Positions 41,391-50,847 of a DNA stretch of 64,000 nt are shown here, piece after piece; within the stretch, counting starts at the first letter, position 1; every line of letters starts with the position of its first letter. A program made the translations under genes and the position numbers. The DNA comes from a virus, in IMG/VR virus record IMGVR_UViG_3300046001_006396, positions 17,928 to 81,927 of that record. One strand, given 5' to 3'. The notes beneath the pieces are model-generated. The model was not told where the DNA came from and did no database searches. It saw only the letters and a list, made by a program, of their open reading frames with translations.

Positions 41391-44300
41391 TTTAACAAAA
41401 AAACCAATCTATATTGAAACCGATTATGACAATGTTGTTTTAATTGACCCAAATAAGATTGTTGTAAATAACGAAATTAAAGATAGATTAGTTGATCACG
41501 AAGATTTAGTTTTTTATGCTAATTTAGAAACAAGAGTAATACCAAGAAGTAAACTTGCCTTTGGGGAGAGTTTTGACAGCCCGGTATTTAATACGACAGT
41601 TGCAAGTGTAAAGGGTAAAGTGTCTGACCCATCAACGGTGATTAATTTTTTACAACCATTAGATAGGAGTAGATTTGACACTTCATGGTCTGACCAAATA
41701 ACAGGAAAGGGGTCAACCTCAGCAAACGGAGCAAATCAAATATCAGAAAAAGTTAGTAATGTTAATGGTAATTTTAGATTTGAAAGAAATGTTAATAATT
41801 ATTCTGACACACAACTATTAGGGATTAAATCAATTGACGTATCAGTACAAGGGGGTAAGGGATCAACAATTTTTGTACCTACAGTTGAGATTACATTGGT
41901 AGACGTTCAAGGAAGAACGTTATTTGAGCAGGGCGAAAAATCAATATATTCCGTATTTTTTAATATGCCGTACCCATTATTTTATTTAACATTAAAAGGT
42001 TATTATGGTAAAGCGATAAGATATGAATTAAATCTAACAAAATTTAATGCAAAATTTGACCAACAAAGTGGTAATTATGATATACAACTTTCGTTGATGG
42101 GTAAATTAACGGGATTATTGTCCGACACGTTATTGGATTATGCGAAGACTGCACCAAAAATGTTTCCAACAACAATACAAACCATAGAGTCTGCGCCCGC
42201 AGGAACAAACCAAGCGGTAACATCAACAAATTCATCAGTTGGTATACAAAAATTAAATGAGGTATATAAGATATATGAATCAAAAGGACTAATACAAAAA
42301 AACTTCCCAAGACTTACAATTGAAGAGTTTGTTATGAGATGCGATAATTTTAACACCGCAATGCAAGAAAATATTAAAAAAGGAGATTTTGCGGTTTTAA
42401 ATGATGTACAATCATATAGAGATATTGTTGAAGAATTAAAAAAAACAGTTTATACCGATATACTACCAAAATATTTAGACACCAGTAATTATATCATTTA
42501 TAATGGTGAAATTTATTATTCATTTAAAAATAATTTAGATTTTGACACGAGAGAGAGGGTAAAAACTGATATTGATGTTGAGATAAAAGGGGCTGTTGAA
42601 AATTTAAAAAAAAATGCATCGTTTGGTGAGAATGGAGAATACTACATAGGGTCTGAAAAATTTGAAAACCAATATATTGATGTTAAGTTATCTAGTTCTA
42701 TGATACTAACTGAATTTTTATACACAAACCTGTCAAATGATGATTACTCAAAAACGTTAGCCGCTAAAATAAACAGACCACCAACAGAAGACGAATTAAT
42801 TTTATATAAAACACAAATCACTAAAGACTTTGAATTAACATCACAAAGATTAAACGTAAATACTAACGCTTTAGAAGATACTACACCAATATTGTTTAAA
42901 TACGGAGAAACACAAATAGGGTCAACAACATACATCACCGATAGTTTTTTGTGGTCAATTGAGAATATATTATCAACATTAAAATCAAAAGAAGAAGAGA
43001 TTAATCAAACTTTTTCTGAACAATTAGCAATACAATTAATAGAGGATAACGCCGGTTTAGGGTTTGTTCCGACCATTAGAAATGTAATGGCAATTATATT
43101 TGCCGGAGTTGATACGTTTTATAGGTTAATGGAAAAAACACACACGGAGGCTTGGAATAAAAAAAACGACCCAAAAAGAATAACATCAATAGTCCCGCCA
43201 GATAAAAATTTTGGAATTGATTCTAAAAATGTTGTAAACTATAGTGGACAATTAAATAATAACAATTTAGTCTATCCTTGGCCAACTTACTTTACTTTAG
43301 AAAAACAAACCGACGGAAGACAACTTTATACTGTACAATATTTAGCAGACCCTAAATTTGCAAAAGCCACAAACGCATTTAACTATAGTATTTGGCCTGA
43401 AATATTTTTTACTGAAGAATACTTGGATGCTGCTGTTAGAAAAACACCACTAACAAATAGAAACGGATACACCAACCCAACAGAGTTAAATAACTATGCG
43501 TCTTGTAATACCATGGAATTCCCATTCACAACAATACCATATGAAAACCCATCTGAAATATCTTTTTTTTATGAGTGGTATGAAAGATTATATTTAACAA
43601 GTCATTATACTAATTTATTTATTGGTGATTATAAAACAAAACAAGTTGATAAATTTATTGCAGATTTAGAAGCGAGGAATATTTCTAGAGGGTTAATAGA
43701 TAATCCTACACTAAAAGAAAAATTTAAAATTAATAAATTTAATTTTACAACATTAACTGATTATTTAAGAACTATATCAAGTAATGGTGCTGGAGAAAGT
43801 TGGGTTAAATTAGAAAGAGATTTATATGTGACGGATTACATTGATGGGTTAGTTGAAAAAGATTATGGATTATATAGTTTAGATACGATTGATGGTAAAT
43901 CTATTAGTTTAGATACTGCAGTTCCTTTAATTGAAAATTTTAAATCTTATTTAGAAAGTACTGAAACAACTAAAAAGACTTATTTAGATTTATTACCATT
44001 TGTGGCTGAAATCACATTTAACATTAATAATGATACAACAAGGGCGATGATATTTTTAGATGATAAAAAAAGCATTGCAAGATTAAATGAAACATCTGAC
44101 GGAACAAAATTAACATTTTATGGATTTTATGAAAAATACACATATAAAAACGCAAATAATAATATTTTTGTAACTCCAGAGACAAACGTACCGATAGTGG
44201 ATAGAAGTACCCTTAAAAAATATTTTGAAGAAACAACTAATAGTGATAAGGGAAAAAGACTAACACAAAATAGCATATATTACTCAAATTATTCTGGAAA

Positions 44301-47300
44301 CGTTACGGACTCTCAATATACAACATTATTAAATACACCACTTTTTATTAATTCTTTATTAAATGGTATACAAAAAGAAAAAGATGGGAATATAAACCCA
44401 TATGTATCTTTAGGATATGTTTATTTAAGTTCATTTATACAAAATAGTTTATCGGGTGATATTACCGATTATAATGAAAATAGTATTATAGGTGTTTATG
44501 GGTCGTTATCTAAATTTTCCGCAATAAATCAAATACCTTATAATTGGATGTTATATATTGGTAGTATTTGGCATAGATATAAAAATTGGATAGATAATGG
44601 GGTTGATATTTTAGATGATGCTTGGACGGATTTTAACTATAAAAAATACTATGATCCAATCACCGAGAACCTATCAAAGAATTACGACATTAAAAACTAT
44701 ACTGGTGGGTCAACACAATTTAGTGCATACATAACAAACACAATACCTAACACTACCACAACACTTGATATATTTAATATTGGGTTTTATCCTAAAGTTA
44801 TTAATGATATACATTGGTATTTAACAAAAAATGATTTGTTTACAAATTATGATGAAACCGAGTTTTCAAATGCCTATAATACAGGAAAACTTAAAATAGG
44901 ACAAGGAACTGGATCATCAGGTAATTTAAAAAAAGGTTTAGATAAGGTTATTGTTAATTCATACTTTCAATACCTAACATTTGATAAAGACCCATTAGTC
45001 GATAAAGGTAATAAAGTTTATGTCCCAATACCATCTTTAGGTGCATTACCTGTAAACCAATCTGTACTTGAATGTGCAAACGCAACTAATAATTTAACAC
45101 AACAAATAAAAGATAACCCATCTGTTTATAATGGTTCCGCAAGGTCATTATGGGGTCTTAGTAATTTTGGTTATTTTGATTTACAAAAATTTAAAAAACC
45201 AAGACCTGAACAATATATTGGTGGTTATTTATTTAGCAGTGATGCTTACGACCAAATAGATAAAATTTTTGCAATATTTAAACCTGATATACTTAATGAG
45301 TTTGAAAACGCATTTTTAGGTTTTTGTGACCCTAACGCAACATCCTCAGAACTTTTAATTTTACAAGGAGAAAGGACTAGTCCAAATTATGTTGATACCA
45401 ATAAAATTAAAAATATAGATAAAAGACGATTAAAAGACCAAATATTAAATATTTTTAAAGTTAGAGCAGACGGAGTAACAATTAACGATAAAGAAGACCA
45501 AGATTCAAAAAGTATCGCGCAATCCCAAATATCAAACTTTTCTAAAAAGGGACAAGAGTTTTTAAAATTTGATTGTTTAATTAAAATAGGCAACCCAAAA
45601 AACTTTAATAGGAAAATATTTAATAGTTTTTCAAACGACCCATTATACCAACCAGTTGATAAATTAAATTTTGACCCATACGTTCCCAATTCATTACCAT
45701 CTTCAGCACTAACTACACCATTAATTATTAGTAAAGTTAATTACCCTGAAGAGTGGAAAACATTAGAAAAATATGTTGGATACTCAAGACTTAAAAAAGT
45801 TTCATATACCGATTCTGGATCAACTATTACTGATTTTTTTATTGATATGGATGTTGCATTCACCGTTGATAACATTAAAACGTTATACCAAATAATTAAA
45901 ATTTACTCTAAAGAAAAGTATTTGGCGTTAACTAATGGGACAGCATGGTCAAAAGAGGTTTTTTACACAGGATTTAATTCATTTTTAGCATCACAGAACG
46001 CAATATTTTCGGATATGATATTAGAAGTTTCATCATATTTAAATAAAAACTTACCAAGCGTTTCAGTGACAGTTGATCCAACTAAATCAAAAATAGAAGG
46101 TAATATTACAAAATTATCAACATATAATACATTCCAAGCATTTAATGATAGATGGATTGCTGGTAGTGATTTAACAACAAAAACATTATTTGAGGACTTC
46201 TTATTTCAAGACTCATCTAATAGTGATATTGGGGATATATTACAAGTGGACGTAATGGAAGTAGCAAACTCATTAAAACTTCAAAACAACATATCTATTT
46301 TAGATTTAGTTGGAGAAGTTATGAGAATATGTGGAGACACGTTATTTTTTGCAATGCCGGCATATATTAATTTTTATGGTAATAATTCACCACTTAAAGG
46401 AGGAGAACCTAAAAATTTAGACATACCAAACTCATTGTTTGGGACATATACTGAAGTTAATTACTTAGACTCAAAACCAAAATTTTTAATTATATATGTT
46501 GGTAAACCATCTGAACACCCACAACAAAAAGATAATGCCTTTGTCTTGTACGGGGATGATAGTTATGATTTAAGAAACCCATCAACAAATCCTGTTAGGG
46601 TATCAACAGCTTCACCATATAATTTTTCATTGTCAAATAAATTAGTTGCGTTCAACGTTGATTTTGGTATTAGAAATCAAAATATGTTTAAAAGTGTTTC
46701 TGTTGGTATGGATGATAAAAAAGTAACGGCAGCAACCTTTGTCACTAGAGACCAAATGGCTAATGGGGTAAATGGAAATCAAGTTGCTCAACAAACAACA
46801 TCAATGTATTCTTTATATCAGTCAATGTCGTATAGTTGTTCCGTAACGTCCTTAGGTAATGTTATGTTACAACCAATGATGTATTTTAATTTAAGACACG
46901 TACCATTATTTTATGGACCATACTTAATTGATAAAGTAAAGCATAGTATAACTGCCGATAACTTTGAAACAACAATTGAAGGTACAAGAATGCCAAAATA
47001 CGCATTGGCGATGCCGGATAAATTAGCATCATATGTTAAAATAAATTATTTAGAAAAATATAAACAAGATATATTGGCAACAAAAAACCCCGCAACCACA
47101 GTAACCGATGTTAATACAAGTTTAGATCCAGGAGCTAATAACGGAACAACACAGGCACCAGAAGACGTGTGTTTGGGACTCACCAACGTAAAATATCAAA
47201 CATTACCGTTTGTTGGTTTAGTAAGAACCCCTGTAACATATTCAGAATTTGCGGATACCATAAAGGGTATACCATCCCTTGATGTGAATATTGCCATTAC

Positions 47301-47793
47301 ATTATTTACCTTGGCATTAACAAGAACATCAAACGGTTTTGAAGGGGAAATATTTCAAACAGTTAATAATAATATTTTTGAAGTTGCGGCCTATAATGAG
47401 TATCCTGATTATGTCGGTTTTACTTCTTTGGTTTGTGCGACGGTCACTGATTACAACGTACCTTTATTTGCGTTTAATAGTGTTACGGATGCAGTGATAC
47501 CCGTTTTAAACATATATGTTACTTTTATTAATTTTATAAATGAACTTAAAAATCTTAATGATGGGAACACCGACCAAGAAAAATACGAAAAAGCAATAGC
47601 CCAAGTTTTAATAACAACATGGGATACCACTGTAGCCTATGGTGATTCATCCGCAAATCCCCCAATACCACCATACACAGCACAACAAGCAAAAGATTTT
47701 GTTTTAACAAATGTTCAAAATAATAACATTTTAAGTGCGACATATGATAGTTACATAAACGCATGTAAAATAGCATTTACATATTTTCAATAA
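41380..47793 (+). CDS. Giant baseplate protein (2137 aa)
   Basis: This is the largest complete gene of the window. Near residues 170-245 SIDVSVQGGKGSTIFVPTVE, then LFEQGEKSIYSVFFNMPYPL and FYLTLKGYYGKAIRYELNL, ending MGKLTGLLSDTLLDYAKTAP, form a domain recurring in T4-like baseplate proteins of Bacteroidetes phages. From about 1840, VMLQPMMYFNLRHVPLFYGP and YLIDKVKHSITADNFETTIE with GTRMPKYALA resemble the ring-forming hub domain of gp27/gpD-type proteins ('P.m.v.l..vp.f.G.y.I..v.H.i....f.T..'). The last 190 residues (NGFEGEIFQTVNNNIFEVAA and later) are unassigned; a wall-degrading role is possible but no catalytic motif is evident. Confidence 0.65.
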   Translation: MADDLTKKPIYIETDYDNVVLIDPNKIVVNNEIKDRLVDHEDLVFYANLETRVIPRSKLAFGESFDSPVFNTTVASVKGKVSDPSTVINFLQPLDRSRFDTSWSDQITGKGSTSANGANQISEKVSNVNGNFRFERNVNNYSDTQLLGIKSIDVSVQGGKGSTIFVPTVEITLVDVQGRTLFEQGEKSIYSVFFNMPYPLFYLTLKGYYGKAIRYELNLTKFNAKFDQQSGNYDIQLSLMGKLTGLLSDTLLDYAKTAPKMFPTTIQTIESAPAGTNQAVTSTNSSVGIQKLNEVYKIYESKGLIQKNFPRLTIEEFVMRCDNFNTAMQENIKKGDFAVLNDVQSYRDIVEELKKTVYTDILPKYLDTSNYIIYNGEIYYSFKNNLDFDTRERVKTDIDVEIKGAVENLKKNASFGENGEYYIGSEKFENQYIDVKLSSSMILTEFLYTNLSNDDYSKTLAAKINRPPTEDELILYKTQITKDFELTSQRLNVNTNALEDTTPILFKYGETQIGSTTYITDSFLWSIENILSTLKSKEEEINQTFSEQLAIQLIEDNAGLGFVPTIRNVMAIIFAGVDTFYRLMEKTHTEAWNKKNDPKRITSIVPPDKNFGIDSKNVVNYSGQLNNNNLVYPWPTYFTLEKQTDGRQLYTVQYLADPKFAKATNAFNYSIWPEIFFTEEYLDAAVRKTPLTNRNGYTNPTELNNYASCNTMEFPFTTIPYENPSEISFFYEWYERLYLTSHYTNLFIGDYKTKQVDKFIADLEARNISRGLIDNPTLKEKFKINKFNFTTLTDYLRTISSNGAGESWVKLERDLYVTDYIDGLVEKDYGLYSLDTIDGKSISLDTAVPLIENFKSYLESTETTKKTYLDLLPFVAEITFNINNDTTRAMIFLDDKKSIARLNETSDGTKLTFYGFYEKYTYKNANNNIFVTPETNVPIVDRSTLKKYFEETTNSDKGKRLTQNSIYYSNYSGNVTDSQYTTLLNTPLFINSLLNGIQKEKDGNINPYVSLGYVYLSSFIQNSLSGDITDYNENSIIGVYGSLSKFSAINQIPYNWMLYIGSIWHRYKNWIDNGVDILDDAWTDFNYKKYYDPITENLSKNYDIKNYTGGSTQFSAYITNTIPNTTTTLDIFNIGFYPKVINDIHWYLTKNDLFTNYDETEFSNAYNTGKLKIGQGTGSSGNLKKGLDKVIVNSYFQYLTFDKDPLVDKGNKVYVPIPSLGALPVNQSVLECANATNNLTQQIKDNPSVYNGSARSLWGLSNFGYFDLQKFKKPRPEQYIGGYLFSSDAYDQIDKIFAIFKPDILNEFENAFLGFCDPNATSSELLILQGERTSPNYVDTNKIKNIDKRRLKDQILNIFKVRADGVTINDKEDQDSKSIAQSQISNFSKKGQEFLKFDCLIKIGNPKNFNRKIFNSFSNDPLYQPVDKLNFDPYVPNSLPSSALTTPLIISKVNYPEEWKTLEKYVGYSRLKKVSYTDSGSTITDFFIDMDVAFTVDNIKTLYQIIKIYSKEKYLALTNGTAWSKEVFYTGFNSFLASQNAIFSDMILEVSSYLNKNLPSVSVTVDPTKSKIEGNITKLSTYNTFQAFNDRWIAGSDLTTKTLFEDFLFQDSSNSDIGDILQVDVMEVANSLKLQNNISILDLVGEVMRICGDTLFFAMPAYINFYGNNSPLKGGEPKNLDIPNSLFGTYTEVNYLDSKPKFLIIYVGKPSEHPQQKDNAFVLYGDDSYDLRNPSTNPVRVSTASPYNFSLSNKLVAFNVDFGIRNQNMFKSVSVGMDDKKVTAATFVTRDQMANGVNGNQVAQQTTSMYSLYQSMSYSCSVTSLGNVMLQPMMYFNLRHVPLFYGPYLIDKVKHSITADNFETTIEGTRMPKYALAMPDKLASYVKINYLEKYKQDILATKNPATTVTDVNTSLDPGANNGTTQAPEDVCLGLTNVKYQTLPFVGLVRTPVTYSEFADTIKGIPSLDVNIAITLFTLALTRTSNGFEGEIFQTVNNNIFEVAAYNEYPDYVGFTSLVCATVTDYNVPLFAFNSVTDAVIPVLNIYVTFINFINELKNLNDGNTDQEKYEKAIAQVLITTWDTTVAYGDSSANPPIPPYTAQQAKDFVLTNVQNNNILSATYDSYINACKIAFTYFQ

Positions 47794-47811
47794 TTTTATT
47801 GAATAACGATA

Positions 47812-47818
47812 TATTTAT
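47812..47818 (+). promoter_or_regulatory. Late-type promoter motif of the 47836-48777 genes
   Basis: TATTTAT in ATATTTATATATAAATAAA, 17 nt before the ATG at 47836 and just after the 2137-aa gene. The overlapping ATAAATA makes the site partly palindromic. Confidence 0.45.
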
Positions 47819-47835
47819 ATATAAATAAAAAAGTT

Positions 47836-48060
47836 ATGAGTACTAAAAAACTATTAGATGATTACTTGAAAAAAGATACAAGAATCACAGAAAAACAAGT
47901 TGACAACGGTTATAAAGAAGTTTGTGATTTAGATACGGGAGATTGTTATACTATAAGAATGAAAGATGGTCTTATTGAAAGATATGATAATACTGTTAAA
48001 ACAAACAGAACATTAAAAGTTGAAACACCTACAGGTGTTAAAACACTACTTAACGGGTAA
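47836..48060 (+). CDS. Small hypothetical protein
   Basis: A 74-aa protein with an N-terminal helix (KKLLDDYLKKDTRITEKQVD) and a beta hairpin (YKEVCDLDTGDCYTIRMKDG, then LKVETPTGVKTLLNG). The two cysteines in CDLDTGDC may pair. It is the first gene of a bicistronic unit with the Pro-rich protein. It is not recognised; its intact frame, its motif-bearing leader and its A-rich start context support it. Confidence 0.55.
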   Translation: MSTKKLLDDYLKKDTRITEKQVDNGYKEVCDLDTGDCYTIRMKDGLIERYDNTVKTNRTLKVETPTGVKTLLNG

Positions 48061-48075
48061 AAATATATTTTAAAA

Positions 48076-48777
48076 ATGAACGTGGAAAAAAAAATACTTG
48101 AAGAATTAAGAAGGTTTAATGAAATCAATAGATATATTATAAAGGAACAAGAATTAGGGGGGGATGTACCACCTCCACCACCTACTGGAGACGAGGCCGG
48201 ATTGGGCACACCACCTCCACCACCTGCCGATGCTGCTGGAGGGGAAATGGCACCACCTGCCGATGCTGCCGGAGGGGCTCCCGAAGAAATTGCTGAACCA
48301 ACACCTGTTGATGTACAAAATGACCCCGACGTTGAAGAAGTCGGTGGAGAAGAAGAAGGTGAAATGGGAGGTGAGGACACTGAAGAAATTGATATCACAG
48401 ATTTAGTTACCACACAAAAAGAAATCCAAACAAAACAAGACGAATTTATGGATGGAATATTTTCTAAATTAGATGAATTGGAGGGTAAATTACAACAAAT
48501 GGATAACATAATGAATAAGATTAATTCATTAGAAAATAAATTTGACAAATATAGAGAAAAAACACCTGAAGAAAAATTAATGTTAAGGTCTTTAGACTCC
48601 TACCCCTATAATCAAAAATTAACAGATTTTTTTGATGACAAAAAAGGAGAAATGGAAGAAACGGGCAAAAATGAATACGTTTTAACATCTGATGAGGTTG
48701 AGAATTTCTCACCAAACGAAGTTAAAAAAACATTCAATACTTACGGGATTGAAAATGAAGAAGGGATGAGATACTAA
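48076..48777 (+). CDS. Pro/Ala-rich acidic protein with coiled coil
   Basis: The 233-aa protein has four sections. An N-terminal basic helix (VEKKILEELRRFNEINRYII, then K23-E24) could be a cleavable head-targeting leader. Residues about 30-75 are a low-complexity stretch with PPPPP blocks and two copies of PADAAGG. A very acidic linker (VEEVGGEEEGEMGGEDTEE) follows. A coiled coil (MDGIFSKLDELEGKLQQMDN, IMNKINSLENKFDK) and a compact C-terminal region (EYVLTSDEVENFSPNEVKKT) complete it. The coding stretch for the Pro/Ala region is clearly more GC-rich than its surroundings. A terminator follows the stop. Scaffold- or core-like function is a guess. Confidence 0.6.
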   Translation: MNVEKKILEELRRFNEINRYIIKEQELGGDVPPPPPTGDEAGLGTPPPPPADAAGGEMAPPADAAGGAPEEIAEPTPVDVQNDPDVEEVGGEEEGEMGGEDTEEIDITDLVTTQKEIQTKQDEFMDGIFSKLDELEGKLQQMDNIMNKINSLENKFDKYREKTPEEKLMLRSLDSYPYNQKLTDFFDDKKGEMEETGKNEYVLTSDEVENFSPNEVKKTFNTYGIENEEGMRY

Positions 48778-48785
48778 AACAAATG

Positions 48786-48810
48786 AGGGAGGTTAACACT
48801 TCCCTTTTTT
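48786..48810 (+). terminator. Terminator separating late genes from the gp32 transcript
   Basis: AGGGAGG (48786-48792) pairs with CTTCCCT (48799-48805), seven pairs with one wobble, 6-nt loop, followed by TTTTT. It ends the 47836-48777 unit just upstream of the gp32 promoter. Confidence 0.82.
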
Positions 48811-48820
48811 GTTTCCTAAT

Positions 48821-48852
48821 ATTTGACATTTTACAAAAATCACTTATAATTG
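48821..48852 (+). promoter_or_regulatory. Bacteroidetes-type promoter of the gp32-like gene
   Basis: ATTTGACATTTTA (48821-48833) holds TTTG at 48822-48825. After a 19-nt spacer comes TATAATTG (48845-48852), one mismatch from the Bacteroidetes -7 box TAnnTTTG; the known spacing is 19-21 nt. It also reads as TTGACA-16-TATAAT. The upstream element is identical to that before the DNA polymerase gene, suggesting shared early/middle control. Confidence 0.55.
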
Positions 48853-48888
48853 TTATAGATAAAAGAGTATAAATTAAAAACAAAATCT

Positions 48889-49743
48889 ATGACAAATTCA
48901 ATTGACGCAGTACTTGCACAGTACGAAAAAAACTCGGCACCGAGTTCACAAAAACAAAAAATTTCACAAGAAGACAGATTGAAAAGATACTTTTCAGCAA
49001 TTCTTCAAAAGAATGAAAAATCGGGACAACGTAGAGTTCGTATCCTACCAACAAAAGACGGTTCATCACCATTTGTAGAAGTTTGGTACCATGAAATGCA
49101 AATTAATGGAGACTGGGTTAAGTTGTATGACCCTGAAAAAAATGACAACGAGCGTTCCCCACTTACAGAAGTTTATAATGAACTTATGTCTACAGGGAAA
49201 AAAGAAGATAAAGATTTGGCTTCTCAATACCGTTCACGTTTATTCTACATCGTAAAAGTGGTTGACCGCGATAATGAACAAGACGGAGTTAAGTTTTGGA
49301 GATTCAAACATAACTACAAACAAGAAGGTGTATTGGATAAAATCCTACCTATTTGGAAGGCAAAGGGTGACCTTACAGATTCTGAAAAAGGACGTGATTT
49401 AATTATTGAACTAATCAAAGCAAAAACACCACAAGGAAAAGAATACACAGTAGTTCAAACTATTATGTATGATGACCCAGCACCATTACATGAAGACAAA
49501 GGAATTATGGAAGGTTGGTTGGAAGACGAACTTACTTGGAATGATGTTTACGCTAAAAAACCTGTAGAATATTTGGAAGCAGTAGCGGTAGGAGAAACAC
49601 CAATGTGGAGTTCTGAACTTAAAAAATTTGTTTATGGTGAAGAGGCTGAGATTTCTCTTGGTGGTGGAACCGAAACAAAAGTAGAAACTACAATTGTTGA
49701 TCCGCAGGCAAACGCTGAAGCTGACGAGGATTTACCATTCTAA
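48889..49743 (+). CDS. Single-stranded DNA-binding protein (T4 gp32-like)
   Basis: The 284-aa protein follows gp32: an N-terminal LAQYEKN and helical section, then an OB-fold core (RRVRILPTKDGSSPFVEVWY, HEMQINGDWVKLYDPEKNDN, SRLFYIVKVVDRDNEQDGV, KFWRFKHNYKQE) and a charged C-terminal tail. The tail ends ADEDLPF, like the D-D-D-I-P-F protein-docking tip of bacterial SSB. No cysteine occurs anywhere in the protein, so the zinc ribbon that stabilises T4 gp32 is absent; LYDPEKNDNERSP occupies its usual place. It coats single-stranded DNA at the fork and partners UvsX, helicase and polymerase. Own promoter and own terminator suit very high expression. Confidence 0.9.
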   Translation: MTNSIDAVLAQYEKNSAPSSQKQKISQEDRLKRYFSAILQKNEKSGQRRVRILPTKDGSSPFVEVWYHEMQINGDWVKLYDPEKNDNERSPLTEVYNELMSTGKKEDKDLASQYRSRLFYIVKVVDRDNEQDGVKFWRFKHNYKQEGVLDKILPIWKAKGDLTDSEKGRDLIIELIKAKTPQGKEYTVVQTIMYDDPAPLHEDKGIMEGWLEDELTWNDVYAKKPVEYLEAVAVGETPMWSSELKKFVYGEEAEISLGGGTETKVETTIVDPQANAEADEDLPF

Positions 49744-49761
49744 TAAAATCCTATAAAAGAT

Positions 49762-49794
49762 AGGTAGTGATTGACAAAGTCACTACCTTTTTTT
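49762..49794 (+). terminator. Terminator after the gp32-like gene
   Basis: AGGTAGTGA (49762-49770) pairs with TCACTACCT (49780-49788), nine perfect pairs, 9-nt loop, followed by a run of Ts. Partial read-through would supply the next genes. Confidence 0.9.
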
Positions 49795-49818
49795 AATTTT
49801 TAAAAAACAAACAAATAT

Positions 49819-50826
49819 ATGGCAATTAAAAAGAATGACTTTGGGTCATTAAAAAAGAAATTTTCTACGTCAGCAAAATATAAACCACAAAGATTTTTTG
49901 ATCTTGGTGCACCATTTTTAGACGCAGTTGGATTACCAGGTCCGGCGATGGGACATATTAATATGTTCTTGGGACATTCTGATACTGGTAAGACAACTGC
50001 CTTAGTTAAAACTGCGGTAGATGCGCAAAAGAAAGGAATACTTCCTGTGTTCATTATTACAGAACAAAAATGGAGTTTTGATCATGCTAAACTAATGGGG
50101 TTTGAATGTAATGAAGTCGTTGACACGGAAACGGGAGAGTTAGAGTGGGATGGTTTTTACATCTTTAATAATAACTTTGACTACATTGAACAAATCACAG
50201 ATTACATTAACGAATTGTTAGATGCTCAAGAAAAGGGTGATTTAGATTATTCACTATGTATCATGTGGGATTCTGTAGGTTCCGTTCCTTGTAAAATGAC
50301 ATATGAAGGTAAAGGGGGTAAACAACACAACGCAAGTGTTTTGGCCGACAAAATTGGTATGGGAATCAATCAACGTATTTCAGGTTCACGTAAATCCGAT
50401 TCTAAATATGAGAACACACTAATCATCGTTAACCAACCTTGGGTAGAATTACCTGACAATCCTTTTGGGCAACCAAAAATTAAAGCAAAAGGTGGTGAAG
50501 CAATTTGGTTGAACTCGTCGTTGGTATTCTTATTTGGAAACCAAAAAGGTGCAGGAACAACTAAAATCACAGCAACAAAAGACAAACGAACAGTTAAGTT
50601 TGCATCAAGAACAAAGGTATCGGTTATGAAAAACCACATCAATGGACTTGGATTTGAAGATGGTAAAATCATTGTAACACCACACGGATTTTTACCAGGA
50701 AAAGAATCATCAGAAGAGAAAGCTTCAATTGAACAATACAAAAAAGAATATGCTGAGTATTGGAAAGAAATAATCGGAGTTGATGGTGACTTTGATTTGA
50801 AAGCAGAAAAAGAAGAAGTTGAGTAA
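49819..50826 (+). CDS. uvsX: RecA-family recombinase (UvsX-like)
   Basis: The 335-aa protein has Walker A LGHSDTGKTT (residues 51-60), a Walker B-type CIMWDSVGS near 141-149, NTLIIVNQPWVEL after it and the DNA-binding loop region around AKGGEAIWLNSS. It lacks the C-terminal extension of bacterial RecA and is close to T4 UvsX in size (391 aa), slightly shorter. It promotes strand exchange and recombination-dependent replication. It follows gp32 and precedes the 5'-3' exonuclease, three factors that act at the same fork. The gene starts with an A-rich leader. Confidence 0.9.
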   Translation: MAIKKNDFGSLKKKFSTSAKYKPQRFFDLGAPFLDAVGLPGPAMGHINMFLGHSDTGKTTALVKTAVDAQKKGILPVFIITEQKWSFDHAKLMGFECNEVVDTETGELEWDGFYIFNNNFDYIEQITDYINELLDAQEKGDLDYSLCIMWDSVGSVPCKMTYEGKGGKQHNASVLADKIGMGINQRISGSRKSDSKYENTLIIVNQPWVELPDNPFGQPKIKAKGGEAIWLNSSLVFLFGNQKGAGTTKITATKDKRTVKFASRTKVSVMKNHINGLGFEDGKIIVTPHGFLPGKESSEEKASIEQYKKEYAEYWKEIIGVDGDFDLKAEKEEVE

Positions 50827-50847
50827 GAACCCTGTAATAATACAGAA

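Noticed and set aside
47946-48548. Minus-strand 200-aa frame, Ser/Pro-rich
   Set aside because: It is the antisense shadow of the Pro/Ala acidic gene and its neighbour; composition is the complement of repeats and it overlaps two better supported genes.
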